A DNA stretch of 11,554 bases, taken from NCBI GenBank assembly GCA_002839245.1, contig PGXR01000086.1, forward strand, positions 1 through 11,554, written 5' to 3'. The stretch is from Spirochaetae bacterium HGW-Spirochaetae-7 (GTDB lineage: Bacteria; Spirochaetota; Spirochaetia; Treponematales; UBA12059). The notes below the pieces were generated by a model. It did no database searches. It saw nothing but the letters and a program-made list of their open reading frames with translations, and was not told the DNA's origin. Positions 1 through 6,708 of the stretch are shown piece after piece; the stretch's first letter is position 1, and each line of letters begins with the position of its first letter. The translations under genes and the position numbers were made by a program.

Positions 1-3
1 CAT
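1..3 (-). CDS. rpsH: Start codon of the next gene, presumably rpsH (S8); truncated by window edge
   Basis: Read on the minus strand, the last bases of the window are a GGAGG Shine-Dalgarno (8-12), a 4-5 nt spacer and an ATG at 3-1. The ATG begins 10 nt after the rpsN stop, the same spacing as other genes in this cluster. In the canonical spc operon the gene after rpsN is rpsH, encoding 30S protein S8. No residue beyond the start methionine is visible, so the identity is inferred purely from gene order. Confidence 0.5.
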
Positions 4-13
4 TCCAGTCCTC

Positions 14-199
14 CTACCAGCTCGATTTGGTTACGCCCGGAATGAAGCCCTCGCTAGCGAGCTTCCGGAAGCAAATACGGCACATATCGAATTTCCTCAG
101 GTACCCGCGGGCTCTCCCGCAGATCTTGCATCTGTTCACGTGCCTGGTCATATACTTTGGCTTCGCGAGCGCCTTCAGTATCATAGCTTTCCTGGCCAT
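14..199 (-). CDS. rpsN: 30S ribosomal protein S14, zinc-binding short form (S14Z)
   Basis: Protein of the 30S head, near the decoding centre and S3/S10. The product has 61 residues, the length of the short zinc-ribbon S14 class (about 61) rather than the roughly 100-residue zinc-free form. The four metal ligands are visible as C24-x2-C27 and C40-x2-C43, followed by the family signature around CRICFRKLASEGFIPGV and the typical end TKSSW. The ATG at 199 is preceded by a purine-rich GGAGAGGA. It lies 12 nt after rplE, in the usual spc order L24-L5-S14. The protein is intact and resembles spirochaetal S14 by eye. Because it is zinc dependent, a zinc-free paralogue elsewhere in the genome would be possible but cannot be seen here. 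Confidence 0.97.
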   Translation of the reverse strand: MARKAMILKALAKPKYMTRHVNRCKICGRARGYLRKFDMCRICFRKLASEGFIPGVTKSSW

Positions 200-211
200 T
201 AGAATCCTCTC

Positions 212-778
212 CTACTTCCTGAACGGCATGCCCATCTTGGCGAGGAGGCTCTTGGCTTCCTTGTCAGTACGAGCGCTCGTAACGATGGCCACGTTCATGC
301 CCATCACCTTCTCGATCTTATCGTAGTCGATCTCCGGGAAGATGATCTGCTCCGTAAGACCCATCGAATAGTTTCCATGCCCGTCAAAGGCATTCGGATT
401 CACACCGCGGAAGTCCTTGACGCGCGGCAGCGCGATATTGAGGAGCCGGTCTATGAATTCCCACATCTGCGTGCCCCGAAGCGTCACGCGGCAGCCGATT
501 TCCTGGCCTTCGCGAATCTTGAACACCGCAATCGACTTCCTGGACTTGGTCTTTACGGCCTTCTGCCCCGTTATGATTCCGACATCCGCTACGGCGGCGT
601 CAAGGATCTTCTTGTTCTCCTTGGCTTCACCGACGCCCATGGACACGATTACCTTCACCAGCTTCGGAATCTGCATGACCGATTCGTAGCCGAACTCGCT
701 CTTGAGTTCAGGCGCTATCTTCTCGGCGTAGACCTTCCTGAGCCTCGGAACGTAAGCGTTCTTCTGCTTCTCGGCCAT
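212..778 (-). CDS. rplE: 50S ribosomal protein L5
   Basis: L5 binds 5S rRNA and sits in the central protuberance of the 50S subunit, contacting P-site tRNA. The 188-residue product (family usually 178-187) carries the L5 signature around residues 37-52 (IPKLVKVIVSMGVGEA), the KIREGQEIGCRVTLRG segment near 88-102 and the conserved C-terminal EQIIFPEIDYDKI block near 143-155. The start chosen is the ATG at 778, giving MAEKQKN. Its Shine-Dalgarno (GGGGAGG) lies inside the end of rplX, and the rplX stop and rplE start share one base (TGATG), so the two genes are probably translationally coupled. Longer in-frame starts upstream would only add antisense-like residues from rplX and were discarded. 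Intact. Confidence 0.98.
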   Translation of the reverse strand: MAEKQKNAYVPRLRKVYAEKIAPELKSEFGYESVMQIPKLVKVIVSMGVGEAKENKKILDAAVADVGIITGQKAVKTKSRKSIAVFKIREGQEIGCRVTLRGTQMWEFIDRLLNIALPRVKDFRGVNPNAFDGHGNYSMGLTEQIIFPEIDYDKIEKVMGMNVAIVTSARTDKEAKSLLAKMGMPFRK

Positions 779-1101
779 CAGAGCGCCTCCCCGCACTTGC
801 GGCAGACGCGCTTCTTCGCGTCGCCCTCGAACTTGTAGCCCATGCGCGTGGGACCGCATTTTTTGCATACGATCATCATGTTGCACAGACGCACCGGTGC
901 CTCGATCTCGATGATTCCGCCACGGTCGTTCTGGGATTTCTTCTTCATGGCCTTCTTGACCATGTTGACTCCCTGGATGATGGCGCGGTTCTTTTCGCGA
1001 TCGATCTTGACTATCTTCCCTTGCTTGCCCTTCTCCTTGCCGGAGATGACCTGCACGAGATCTTCCTTCTTAAGCTTCGTCTTCAACTGCACTTCGCTCA
1101 T
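778..1101 (-). CDS. rplX: 50S ribosomal protein L24
   Basis: L24 is an assembly-initiating protein bound to the 5' end of 23S rRNA. The product has 107 residues, normal for bacterial L24. A KOW motif spans about residues 12-34 (EDLVQVISGKEKGKQGKIVK), followed by NMVKKAMKKK and the GGIIEIEAP strand. The C-terminal half has two Cys pairs, C79-x2-C82 and C100-x2-C103, the zinc-ribbon form found in many bacterial L24 proteins. The ATG at 1101 has AAGGAG about 6 nt upstream and begins 10 nt after the rplN stop. An upstream in-frame start would run back into rplN and lacks a good ribosome binding site. It overlaps rplE by one base. Confidence 0.98.
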   Translation of the reverse strand: MSEVQLKTKLKKEDLVQVISGKEKGKQGKIVKIDREKNRAIIQGVNMVKKAMKKKSQNDRGGIIEIEAPVRLCNMMIVCKKCGPTRMGYKFEGDAKKRVCRKCGEAL

Positions 1102-1111
1102 CGCCCGCTCC

Positions 1112-1480
1112 TTAGAGGACCTCGGGGGCAAGCGATACGATCTTCATGTAGTCCTTGTCGCGGAGTTCTCGCGCGACGGGACCGAAGATACGCTTGCCCT
1201 TCGGGTTCTTGTTCGCGTCAATGATGACGCAGGCGTTGTCGTCGAACCGTATGTACGTGCCGTCCGGCCTGCGGTACTCTTTGTGTACCCGCACTATGAC
1301 GGCCTTCTCTACGGTTCCCTTCTTGATGGCGGAGTTAGGCAGGGCCGCCTTGACGGCCACTACTATAATATCGCCGACGTAAGCATAGCGTCGCTTCGAC
1401 CCGCCGAGCACCTTGATGCATTGCACCGTCTTGGCGCCGGAGTTGTCAGCAACGTTCAGCCTTGTTTCAACCTGTATCAT
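1112..1480 (-). CDS. rplN: 50S ribosomal protein L14
   Basis: L14 binds 23S rRNA and contributes to inter-subunit bridges with 16S rRNA. The product is exactly 122 residues, the standard length. It starts with the near-invariant MIQ-E-T-LNVADNSGAK block, has the KAALPNSAIKKGTVEKAVIVR region around residues 44-64, and ends in the conserved GPVARELRDKDYMKIVSLAPEVL-type tail. The ATG at 1480 is preceded by GGAGAGGA, 18 nt after rpsQ. There is no sign of truncation or unusual composition. Assignment is secure from sequence and gene order. Confidence 0.98.
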   Translation of the reverse strand: MIQVETRLNVADNSGAKTVQCIKVLGGSKRRYAYVGDIIVVAVKAALPNSAIKKGTVEKAVIVRVHKEYRRPDGTYIRFDDNACVIIDANKNPKGKRIFGPVARELRDKDYMKIVSLAPEVL

Positions 1481-1498
1481 ACCGGTCCTCTCCGACGA

Positions 1499-1762
1499 TT
1501 ACTTCGCGCGCTCGACGACTTCGACCAGTCGCCAACGCTTGTCGCGCGACAGCGGCCGACACGAGACGACACGGACGGTATCACCCATCTTGGCATCATT
1601 CGCTTCGTCATGGGCCTTAACCTTCTTGCTCCTGGTCAAGTACTTCTTGTACAGCGGGTGCAGTTTTCGGCTGACTATCTCGACCACGATGGTCTTTTCC
1701 ATCTTGTCGCTGACGACCACGCCTTGCAGAACCTGCTTCTCTTTCTTTACCGTATCTTCCAT
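1499..1762 (-). CDS. rpsQ: 30S ribosomal protein S17
   Basis: S17 is a primary 16S rRNA binder with an OB fold, located low in the 30S body. The product is 87 residues, within the usual 80-90. Recognisable blocks are LQGVVVSDKMEKTIVV (residues about 12-27), then HPLYKKYLTRSKKVKAHDE and GDTVRVVSCRPLSRDKRWRLVE, all typical of S17. The start is the ATG at 1762 (MEDTVKKEK) with GGAGGG about 7 nt upstream. An in-frame start further upstream was rejected because it overlaps rpmC and adds an Arg-rich stretch without homology. It begins 14 nt after rpmC, in the order L16-L29-S17-L14. Confidence 0.97.
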   Translation of the reverse strand: MEDTVKKEKQVLQGVVVSDKMEKTIVVEIVSRKLHPLYKKYLTRSKKVKAHDEANDAKMGDTVRVVSCRPLSRDKRWRLVEVVERAK

Positions 1763-1776
1763 TGTCCCGCCCTCCG

Positions 1777-1992
1777 TTAGGCCTTGGCGCCAGCGCGCTT
1801 GAGTCCGTCGCGCTCGCGCTCGCAAATCAGCGTATTTAGCCTGGCGATCTGCCTGCGGATAGTACGCTTCTGCAGCGGGTTTTCCACGTGACCGATGACC
1901 ATCTGGAAGCGCAGGTCGAAATACTTCTTCCCGAGTTCTTCCCGCTTGGCCACGAGTTCCGCGAGCTTAAGCTCCTTGAACGAGTTCTTCAT
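1777..1992 (-). CDS. rpmC: 50S ribosomal protein L29
   Basis: L29 is a small helical hairpin protein near the polypeptide exit tunnel, next to L23. The product is 71 residues (family about 60-72). It shows the expected two-helix pattern: KELKLAELVAKREELGKKYFDLRFQMVIGHVENP, then KRTIRRQIARLNTLICERE. The ATG at 1992 begins 4 nt after the rplP stop, and its GGAG ribosome binding site lies within the last codons of rplP, which suggests coupled translation. Alternative longer starts read into rplP and were discarded. Confidence 0.96.
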   Translation of the reverse strand: MKNSFKELKLAELVAKREELGKKYFDLRFQMVIGHVENPLQKRTIRRQIARLNTLICERERDGLKRAGAKA

Positions 1993-1996
1993 GCGC

Positions 1997-2419
1997 TCAC
2001 TCCATCTCCATGTCGGCGCGGACGACGAACTTCGTCTTGATCGGCAGCTTGGTGCCGGCAAGGCGCATGGCCTCGGCGGCAGCCTCGCGCGGAACGCCCG
2101 CGAGCTCGAACATAACGGTACCCGGCTTCACGACCGCTACCCAGTATTCCGGTCCGCCCTTGCCCTTGCCCATGCGAACCTCGAGCGGCTTCTTGCAATA
2201 CGGCTTGTCCGGGAAAACCCTGACCCACAGCTTGCCGCCTCGCTTGATCGACCTGTTCAAGGCCACGCGTGCCGCCTCGAGCTGCCGGTTCGTGATCCAC
2301 TTGGGTTCCTGGCAAACCAGGCCGTATTCCCCGAAAGAAACCTCGTTGCCGGCGGTCGCGTTGCCGTGAACCCTGCCGCGCTGAACCTTGCGGTGCTTGA
2401 CTCTCTTTGGTGACAGCAT
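1997..2419 (-). CDS. rplP: 50S ribosomal protein L16
   Basis: L16 helps form the A-site tRNA pocket of the 50S subunit. The product is 140 residues (family 136-144). It starts MLSPKRVKHRKVQRGR, carries the LEAARVALNRSIKRGGKLWVRVFPDKP block (about residues 47-73), and has the tight loop VRMGKGKGGPEYWVAVVKPG (about 81-100) that approaches the tRNA. The ATG at 2419 has purine-rich AGGAGCTAGGAA in front of it, and the gene starts only 3 nt after the rpsC stop. Intact; no unusual features. Confidence 0.98.
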   Translation of the reverse strand: MLSPKRVKHRKVQRGRVHGNATAGNEVSFGEYGLVCQEPKWITNRQLEAARVALNRSIKRGGKLWVRVFPDKPYCKKPLEVRMGKGKGGPEYWVAVVKPGTVMFELAGVPREAAAEAMRLAGTKLPIKTKFVVRADMEME

Positions 2420-2422
2420 TTC

Positions 2423-3205
2423 CTAGCTCCTCGCCTCGCGCGGACCCGAGTCGCGCGGACCGCGTCCGGAAGTGGGTCTCGGACCGCGCGGCGCGCCACG
2501 GTCAGATCGATCTGCGTGATCGCGACGCGGACGACCGGGCATCAGGCCCGCGTCTTCCTTCTTGTCGCCCATCATCGCGTTGTCGCCCTTGCAGATCCAG
2601 ACCTTGACGCCGATCTTGCCGTAGGTGGTCAAGGCTTCGTAGAAACCGTAGTCGATATCGGCCCGCAGCGTATGGAGAGGGACGCGGCCGTCCTTGTGCT
2701 CCTCGGTGCGGCTCATGTCGGCGCCGCCGAGACGGCCCGACATACGGATCTTGCAGCCCTGCGCTCCGCCCTTCATGGCCGAGGAGACCGCCATCTTCAT
2801 GGTCCGACGGAAAGAACCTCGACCCTCGAGCTGCCGGCATACGCTCTGCGCGACTATCTGCGAGTTGGTCTCGACTTTCTTTATTTCCTTGATCTTGATG
2901 TTGATCTTCTTGGAAGCATATTTCTGGAGTTCCAGCCCGATGCGCTCGATGTTCGCGCCCTTCTGGCCGATAAGAACGCCCGGCTTCGCCGTATGGATTA
3001 TGATGGTCACCTTCTGGGGATGCCTGACTATCTCGATCTCTGAAATGTCCGCGTTCTTTGCCTCGGGCAGCTGGTACATCCTCTTGCGGAGCGCCAGATC
3101 CTCGTGCAGCGTCTTTGCGTAATCCCTGGGATCGACGTACCAGCGAGACTTCCAATCCTTGTTGATGCCGAGCCTGAGCCCGATTGGATTTACTTTCTGG
3201 CCCAC
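2423..3205 (-). CDS. rpsC: 30S ribosomal protein S3 with an Arg/Gly/Pro-rich C-terminal tail
   Basis: S3 lies at the mRNA entry channel and takes part in mRNA unwinding. The start is a GTG at 3205, giving the canonical MGQKVNPIGLRLG, with GGAGG 6 nt upstream. The codon begins one base after the rplV stop. An in-frame ATG further upstream reads into rplV and was rejected. Domains: N-terminal S3 region (1-60), KH type-2 domain with GVLIGQKGANI at 76-86, and the C-terminal S3 domain to about residue 215. Residues 216-260 form a basic, disordered-looking tail with repeated GPR motifs (GRGPRDSGPREARS at the end), so the total of 260 residues exceeds the roughly 210-240 usual for S3. The tail coding DNA contains an 11-bp direct repeat at a 15-nt period (2436-2446 and 2451-2461). 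Confidence 0.97.
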   Translation of the reverse strand: MGQKVNPIGLRLGINKDWKSRWYVDPRDYAKTLHEDLALRKRMYQLPEAKNADISEIEIVRHPQKVTIIIHTAKPGVLIGQKGANIERIGLELQKYASKKINIKIKEIKKVETNSQIVAQSVCRQLEGRGSFRRTMKMAVSSAMKGGAQGCKIRMSGRLGGADMSRTEEHKDGRVPLHTLRADIDYGFYEALTTYGKIGVKVWICKGDNAMMGDKKEDAGLMPGRPRRDHADRSDRGAPRGPRPTSGRGPRDSGPREARS

Positions 3206-3206
3206 C

Positions 3207-3569
3207 TTACGCCTCCGACCTGGATATTTCGTCGACGACCACGCTGATGTGGCACATCTGCTTGACCAGCATGTCCGCCCTGCCCCGCGCACGGAACCAG
3301 ACACGGCGCATGCGCGGACCATCGTCAACCCTGAGTTCCTTGACGTACAGCATGTCTTCGCCAAGCTTCCTGTTCTGGTTGAGCGCGTTCGAAGCGGCCG
3401 AAACGACGACCTTCTTGATGAGACCCGCGCCTTTCTGGGTCATGTGATCCAGAATGTCGACGGCCTCGTTGTACGGCTTGTTGCGGACGAGATCCGCGAC
3501 TGGCCTGACCTTGGAAGGCGATGCCCTGAGGTACTTGGCATACGCCGGGTAGCCGGTAATCTTTGCCAT
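3207..3569 (-). CDS. rplV: 50S ribosomal protein L22
   Basis: L22 binds all 23S rRNA domains and lines the nascent-peptide tunnel with its beta-hairpin. With the ATG at 3569 the product has 120 residues (family about 110-120). Typical blocks are YLRASPSKVRPVADLVRNK (about residues 14-32), EAVDILDHM, the AASNALNQNRKL helix, and the tunnel hairpin around DDGPRMRRVWFRARGRAD. A GTG three codons upstream (3578) directly abuts the rpsS stop (TAGGTG) and has AGGAG 4 nt ahead. The ATG has only a weaker AGG 8 nt ahead, so the true start is uncertain by three residues. One base separates the rplV stop from the rpsC GTG. Confidence 0.96.
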   Translation of the reverse strand: MAKITGYPAYAKYLRASPSKVRPVADLVRNKPYNEAVDILDHMTQKGAGLIKKVVVSAASNALNQNRKLGEDMLYVKELRVDDGPRMRRVWFRARGRADMLVKQMCHISVVVDEISRSEA

Positions 3570-3578
3570 ATTGGGCAC

Positions 3579-3860
3579 CTATCTCCTGACGGCTTTCTTG
3601 TCGGATCCTGCATGGCCTCGGAACACCCGCGTCGGCGAAAACTCGCCGAGCTTGTGCCCTACAAGATTCTCGGTCACGTAGACCGGGATCCAGCTCTTGC
3701 CATTGTAGACCGACAACGTAATGCCAACCATCTCGGGAATGATCGTGGAGCAACGGGAGTAGGTCTTGAGGACCTTCTTGTCGCCCGCCTTCGACGCCTC
3801 TATAATTTTCTTGTAGAGGCTTTTCTCTATGAACGGACCCTTCTTTATTGACCTGGACAC
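3579..3860 (-). CDS. rpsS: 30S ribosomal protein S19
   Basis: S19 sits in the 30S head and contacts the A-site tRNA region and bridge B1a. The product is 93 residues, the normal length. Signatures are the N-terminal SRSIKKGPF, YSRCSTIIPEMVG near residues 34-46, and the diagnostic VGHKLGEFSPTRVFRGH at about 67-83. Translation starts at a GTG (3860), with AGGAG 6 nt upstream; no ATG lies at an equivalent place. It begins 17 nt after rplB. Intact and standard. Confidence 0.97.
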   Translation of the reverse strand: MSRSIKKGPFIEKSLYKKIIEASKAGDKKVLKTYSRCSTIIPEMVGITLSVYNGKSWIPVYVTENLVGHKLGEFSPTRVFRGHAGSDKKAVRR

Positions 3861-3877
3861 GGTTCGCTCCTATCCTT

Positions 3878-4705
3878 TCACTTGCGTCGCTTGACGATGA
3901 AGCGGCTCGACGGCTTGTGTGGATCGCGCGTCTTGTAACCCTTGCACGGCTGGCCCCATGGCGTAACCGGCTGCTTGTAACCCTTGCCGCGGCCTTCGCC
4001 GCCTCCGTGCGGGTGATCGACGGGGTTCATCGCCACGCCTCTCACTCTCGGACGCTTGCCAAGCCAGCGCACACGTCCGGCCTTTCCATAGCGTTCGTTC
4101 ATGTGGTCTTCGTTGCCCACGCCGCCTATCGTCGCGATGCACTTCTTGAAAACGAGGCGAAGCTCGTTGGACGGAAGCTTGATCGTCACGTAGTCGCCGT
4201 CGGAACCGACGATCAGAGCACCGGCGCCGGCAGACCGGGCCAACTGCCCGCCCTTGCCATACGCCAGTTCTATGTTGTGCACCGTGAAACCCACCGGGAT
4301 ATTCTCCAGGGGCATCGCGTTGCCGACTTCCTTCGGAGCCTGCGGGCCGCTCATCACGGGCTGGCCAACCGCGAGGCCGGCCGGCGCTATGATGTAGCGC
4401 TTGTCGCCGTCGACGTAATTGATCAGGGCGATGTTCGCGGAGCGGTTGGGATCGTACTCGATCGTGACCACCTTGCCCGGCACTCCGATCTTGTCGCGAA
4501 GCCAGTCGAGCTCGCGATACTTGCGCTTATGTCCGCCGCCCTTGCGCCGCACCGAAATGCGGCCGTTGGAAGCGCGGCCTGCGTGTTGCTTCTTGCCCTT
4601 CGTCAGAGCCTTCTGCGGCTCGTTGCCGATGGTGAGCGCGTCGTTCACCACCTGCACCCGGTGCCTGAGTCCGGGGGTTATCGGCCGGAATGTCTTGATA
4701 GCCAT
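3878..4705 (-). CDS. rplB: 50S ribosomal protein L2
   Basis: L2 is one of the most conserved 50S proteins. It is needed for subunit association and for building the peptidyl-transferase centre. The product is 275 residues (E. coli about 273). It has the N-terminal OB-like RNA-binding domain (about residues 42-118, with GRISVRRKGGGHKRKYRELDW), the SH3-like domain, and the invariant NPVDHPHGGGEG at 227-238. The first His of that motif (231) matches the E. coli His229 implicated in peptide-bond formation. The end DPHKPSSRFIVKRRK is typical. The ATG at 4705 has AGGGG about 7 nt upstream and follows rplW by 18 nt. Confidence 0.99.
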   Translation of the reverse strand: MAIKTFRPITPGLRHRVQVVNDALTIGNEPQKALTKGKKQHAGRASNGRISVRRKGGGHKRKYRELDWLRDKIGVPGKVVTIEYDPNRSANIALINYVDGDKRYIIAPAGLAVGQPVMSGPQAPKEVGNAMPLENIPVGFTVHNIELAYGKGGQLARSAGAGALIVGSDGDYVTIKLPSNELRLVFKKCIATIGGVGNEDHMNERYGKAGRVRWLGKRPRVRGVAMNPVDHPHGGGEGRGKGYKQPVTPWGQPCKGYKTRDPHKPSSRFIVKRRK

Positions 4706-4723
4706 GGTTTTCCCCTATTCCTC

Positions 4724-5008
4724 TCACGCGCCTTCGAAAGCCTTGATCGTCTCGCCCTTGGCGAGCCGGACCACGGCCTTCTTCCACGCGGAGGTATACC
4801 CCGAGCGCGAGCGGAGCCGCTTGGGCTTCCCCTTGACGTTCATGATGTTGCACGAGATCGGGTGCACCTGGAAAAGCCGCTTTACGGCTTCCTTTACCTG
4901 GATCTTGGTAGCTCTCGGGTCCACGCGGAACACGTACTGGCCTTCATCACGAAGGACGTTCGTCTTCTCGCTGAGGACGGGCTCTATCAGTATGCTTTCG
5001 TACTGCAT
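4724..5008 (-). CDS. rplW: 50S ribosomal protein L23
   Basis: L23 is at the tunnel exit and docks trigger factor and signal recognition particle. The product is 94 residues (family 92-105). It begins with the L23-type IEPVLSEKTNVL segment, followed by YVFRVDPRATKIQVKEAVKRLF (about residues 25-46), the INVK-like strand NIMNVKGKPKR, and a C-terminal block WKKAVVRLAKGETIKAFEG. The ATG at 5008 has AAGG about 7 nt upstream and lies 13 nt after the rplD stop. Gene order L4-L23-L2 supports the call. Confidence 0.97.
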   Translation of the reverse strand: MQYESILIEPVLSEKTNVLRDEGQYVFRVDPRATKIQVKEAVKRLFQVHPISCNIMNVKGKPKRLRSRSGYTSAWKKAVVRLAKGETIKAFEGA

Positions 5009-5021
5009 TGCTCGGCCTTCC

Positions 5022-5657
5022 TTACTTATCCGCGTAGAATTCGTTGAGGTTCTTCACCGCGGACTCCATCACGATTACGGCCCGTCCGTAGAACAGGTCG
5101 TGCGCGCGCAGGCGGTTGAAGGACAGGAAGTGCAGCCAGGGAATGTTGCGCCCCGCGCGCTTCACCATCGCGTCGTCATCCTTGAGGATCACCACGGTCC
5201 TCTCGGCCTTGTCCCTCGGGAGAAGCCCGGACAGCAAGGAAACGAGTTCCTTGGTCTTGCCGCTCTCGATCGAGAAATCCTCTACGACCTTCATCGTCGC
5301 ATTCTGGGCCTTGAGGCTCAGGATGCTCTTCATGGCAAGCCGCTTGGCTTTCTTGTTTATTGAGTACGAATAGTCCCTCGGATGCGGGCCGAAAACGGTG
5401 CCGCCTCCTACGAACTGCGGAGCCTTGACGTCTCCCTGGCGGGCGCGGCCGGTACCCTTCTGGGCATACGGACGGCGGTTTGTGCCATGGACATCGGAAC
5501 GGGTCTTTGTATCTGCGGTGCCGACACGGGCATTGGCGAGTTCGTTGTTGATCGCGTACCAGATCACGTCCTCGTTGATCGGCAACCCGAACACGTCGTC
5601 CGACAGCTCGATCGACCGCAGTTCCTTGCCCTGTACGGAAAAGACTTTGCCTTCCAT
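5022..5657 (-). CDS. rplD: 50S ribosomal protein L4
   Basis: L4 contributes to the exit-tunnel constriction with L22. In E. coli it also represses its own S10 operon by binding the mRNA leader. The product is 211 residues (family about 200-210). The long tunnel loop is visible at about residues 57-103, including GTNRRPYAQKGTGRARQGD and VGGGTVFGPHPRDYSY, followed by NKKAKRLAMKSILSLKAQ. The N-terminal part (GKELRSIELSDDVFGLPINEDV) resembles treponemal L4 from memory. The ATG at 5657 has GAGGA about 9 nt upstream and begins 12 nt after rplC. Whether it regulates the structured leader upstream of rpsJ is unknown. Confidence 0.98.
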   Translation of the reverse strand: MEGKVFSVQGKELRSIELSDDVFGLPINEDVIWYAINNELANARVGTADTKTRSDVHGTNRRPYAQKGTGRARQGDVKAPQFVGGGTVFGPHPRDYSYSINKKAKRLAMKSILSLKAQNATMKVVEDFSIESGKTKELVSLLSGLLPRDKAERTVVILKDDDAMVKRAGRNIPWLHFLSFNRLRAHDLFYGRAVIVMESAVKNLNEFYADK

Positions 5658-5669
5658 ATCAGTCTATCC

Positions 5670-6296
5670 TCACTTAGCTTTCTTGACGGCAGGACGCACG
5701 ACGACGACGCAGTTGCGCGGTCCCGGAACGGCGCCACGGATCAGCATGAAGCCATTCTCCACGTCGATCCTGACGAGCTTAAGGTTCTGAACGGTGACGC
5801 GCTCTCGGCCCATACGGCCAGGCATCTTCTTGTTCTTGAAGGTCTTGTGCGGGTAGGTGCTCATGCCGGTCGAACCGGGTTCGCGGTGGAACTTGGAGCC
5901 GTGAGTATTGCGGCCTCCGGAGAAACCCCAGCGCTTGATCACGCCCTGAAAACCTTTTCCCTTGCTTATGGCGATGACATCGACGAAACGGGTACCCTCG
6001 AACAGGGAGACGCCCAATTCCTTGCCTATCTCGGCCTCTTCGGTGAAGTCCCGCATCTCGCGGAGCAACTTCGTCGGAGCCATGCCTTCGGGAAACTGAC
6101 CTGCGTAGGGCTTGGTTATCTGGATCTTCTTCATATCCTTGCAACCGAGCACGACGGCGTCATAGCCGTCCTTCTCCGCGGTCTTGCGGGCCACGACCTT
6201 GTTGGCTTCGACTGCAACAACCGTAACCGGTATAAGCCGGCCGACGTCGTCGAAAACCTGGGTCATCCCGATCTTCTTTCCGATCAAACCAATCAT
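5670..6296 (-). CDS. rplC: 50S ribosomal protein L3
   Basis: L3 is an early assembly protein with a loop reaching the peptidyl-transferase centre. The ATG at 6296 gives the canonical MIGLIGKKIGMTQVF start and a 208-residue product (family about 205-215). It has AGGAG 6 nt upstream. A TTG one codon earlier is possible but unneeded. The central signature KGKGFQGVIKRWGFSGG spans about residues 112-128, followed by the loop with THGSKFHREPGS and KNKKMPGRMG (about 131-163). The 44-nt gap after rpsJ is the longest inside the S10 cluster. It contains a small inverted repeat (ACGGT/ACCGT, 6322-6336) with no T-tract after it. Confidence 0.98.
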   Translation of the reverse strand: MIGLIGKKIGMTQVFDDVGRLIPVTVVAVEANKVVARKTAEKDGYDAVVLGCKDMKKIQITKPYAGQFPEGMAPTKLLREMRDFTEEAEIGKELGVSLFEGTRFVDVIAISKGKGFQGVIKRWGFSGGRNTHGSKFHREPGSTGMSTYPHKTFKNKKMPGRMGRERVTVQNLKLVRIDVENGFMLIRGAVPGPRNCVVVVRPAVKKAK

Positions 6297-6340
6297 CAAT
6301 CTCTCCTAAGCGTTGAACAGTACGGTACGAAACCGTCCGT

Positions 6341-6646
6341 TTACTGCTTGATCTCGACGTCCACACCTGCGGGCAATTCGAGCTTCATAAGCGCATCCAT
6401 GACGTCGGGAGTCGGGCTCAGAATGTCTATCAGCCTCTTGTGAGTCCGCATTTCGAACTGCTCGCGTGCCTTCTTGTGGACATGCGGTGAACGCAACACG
6501 GTGTACTTGCTGATCTTGGTCGGTAGAGGAATCGGTCCTGAAACCTTTGCCCCTGCCCTCTGAACGGTTGTAACGATGGATTTCGCGCTATCGTCGATAA
6601 GACGAACGTCGAAACCCCTGAGCCTGACACGGATCCTGTCTTTCAT
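6341..6646 (-). CDS. rpsJ: 30S ribosomal protein S10 (NusE)
   Basis: S10 is a 30S head protein and, as NusE, a partner of NusB/NusG in transcription antitermination. The product is 101 residues (family 102-105). It starts MKDRIRVRLRGFDVRLID and contains the diagnostic SPHVHKKAREQFEMRTHKRLIDI at about 53-75. The ATG at 6646 has GGAGG at 6651-6655, 4 nt upstream. Longer in-frame starts in the leader give non-homologous sequence. It is the first gene of the S10-spc transcript here, with its own sigma70 promoter and a leader of about 165 nt. The usual upstream neighbour tuf is displaced by about 3.3 kb of transporter genes. Confidence 0.98.
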   Translation of the reverse strand: MKDRIRVRLRGFDVRLIDDSAKSIVTTVQRAGAKVSGPIPLPTKISKYTVLRSPHVHKKAREQFEMRTHKRLIDILSPTPDVMDALMKLELPAGVDVEIKQ

Positions 6647-6708
6647 GTGTCCTCCAAAGATCGCTTGCGCAAGCATCCCTCGGGCCGTACCCTGGCGGGC
6701 GTGCCCAT
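6643..6708 (-). CDS. Possible 21-codon upstream ORF in the S10 leader, stop overlapping the rpsJ start
   Basis: An ATG at 6708 opens a 21-codon frame whose TGA overlaps the rpsJ ATG in the ATGA arrangement typical of coupled genes. Its own ribosome binding site is poor (AGGG only 3 nt ahead), the predicted peptide has no recognisable motif, and the frame could be chance in GC-rich DNA. It is listed because of its position. It could act as a leader peptide or couple translation into rpsJ, but there is no direct support. Confidence 0.15.
   Translation of the reverse strand: MGTPARVRPEGCLRKRSLEDT

Noticed and set aside
842..1780. 312-codon open frame on the plus strand
   Set aside because: Antisense to rplX, rplN and rpsQ; composition is that of a reversed ribosomal-protein sequence.
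3848..5047. Long open frame (399 codons) on the plus strand
   Set aside because: It lies wholly opposite rplB and rplW, encodes no recognisable family and reflects the GC-rich codon pattern of the genes on the other strand.
5382..6443. 353-codon open frame on the plus strand
   Set aside because: Antisense to rplD, rplC and rpsJ, whose products are unmistakable; no ribosome binding site or homology.
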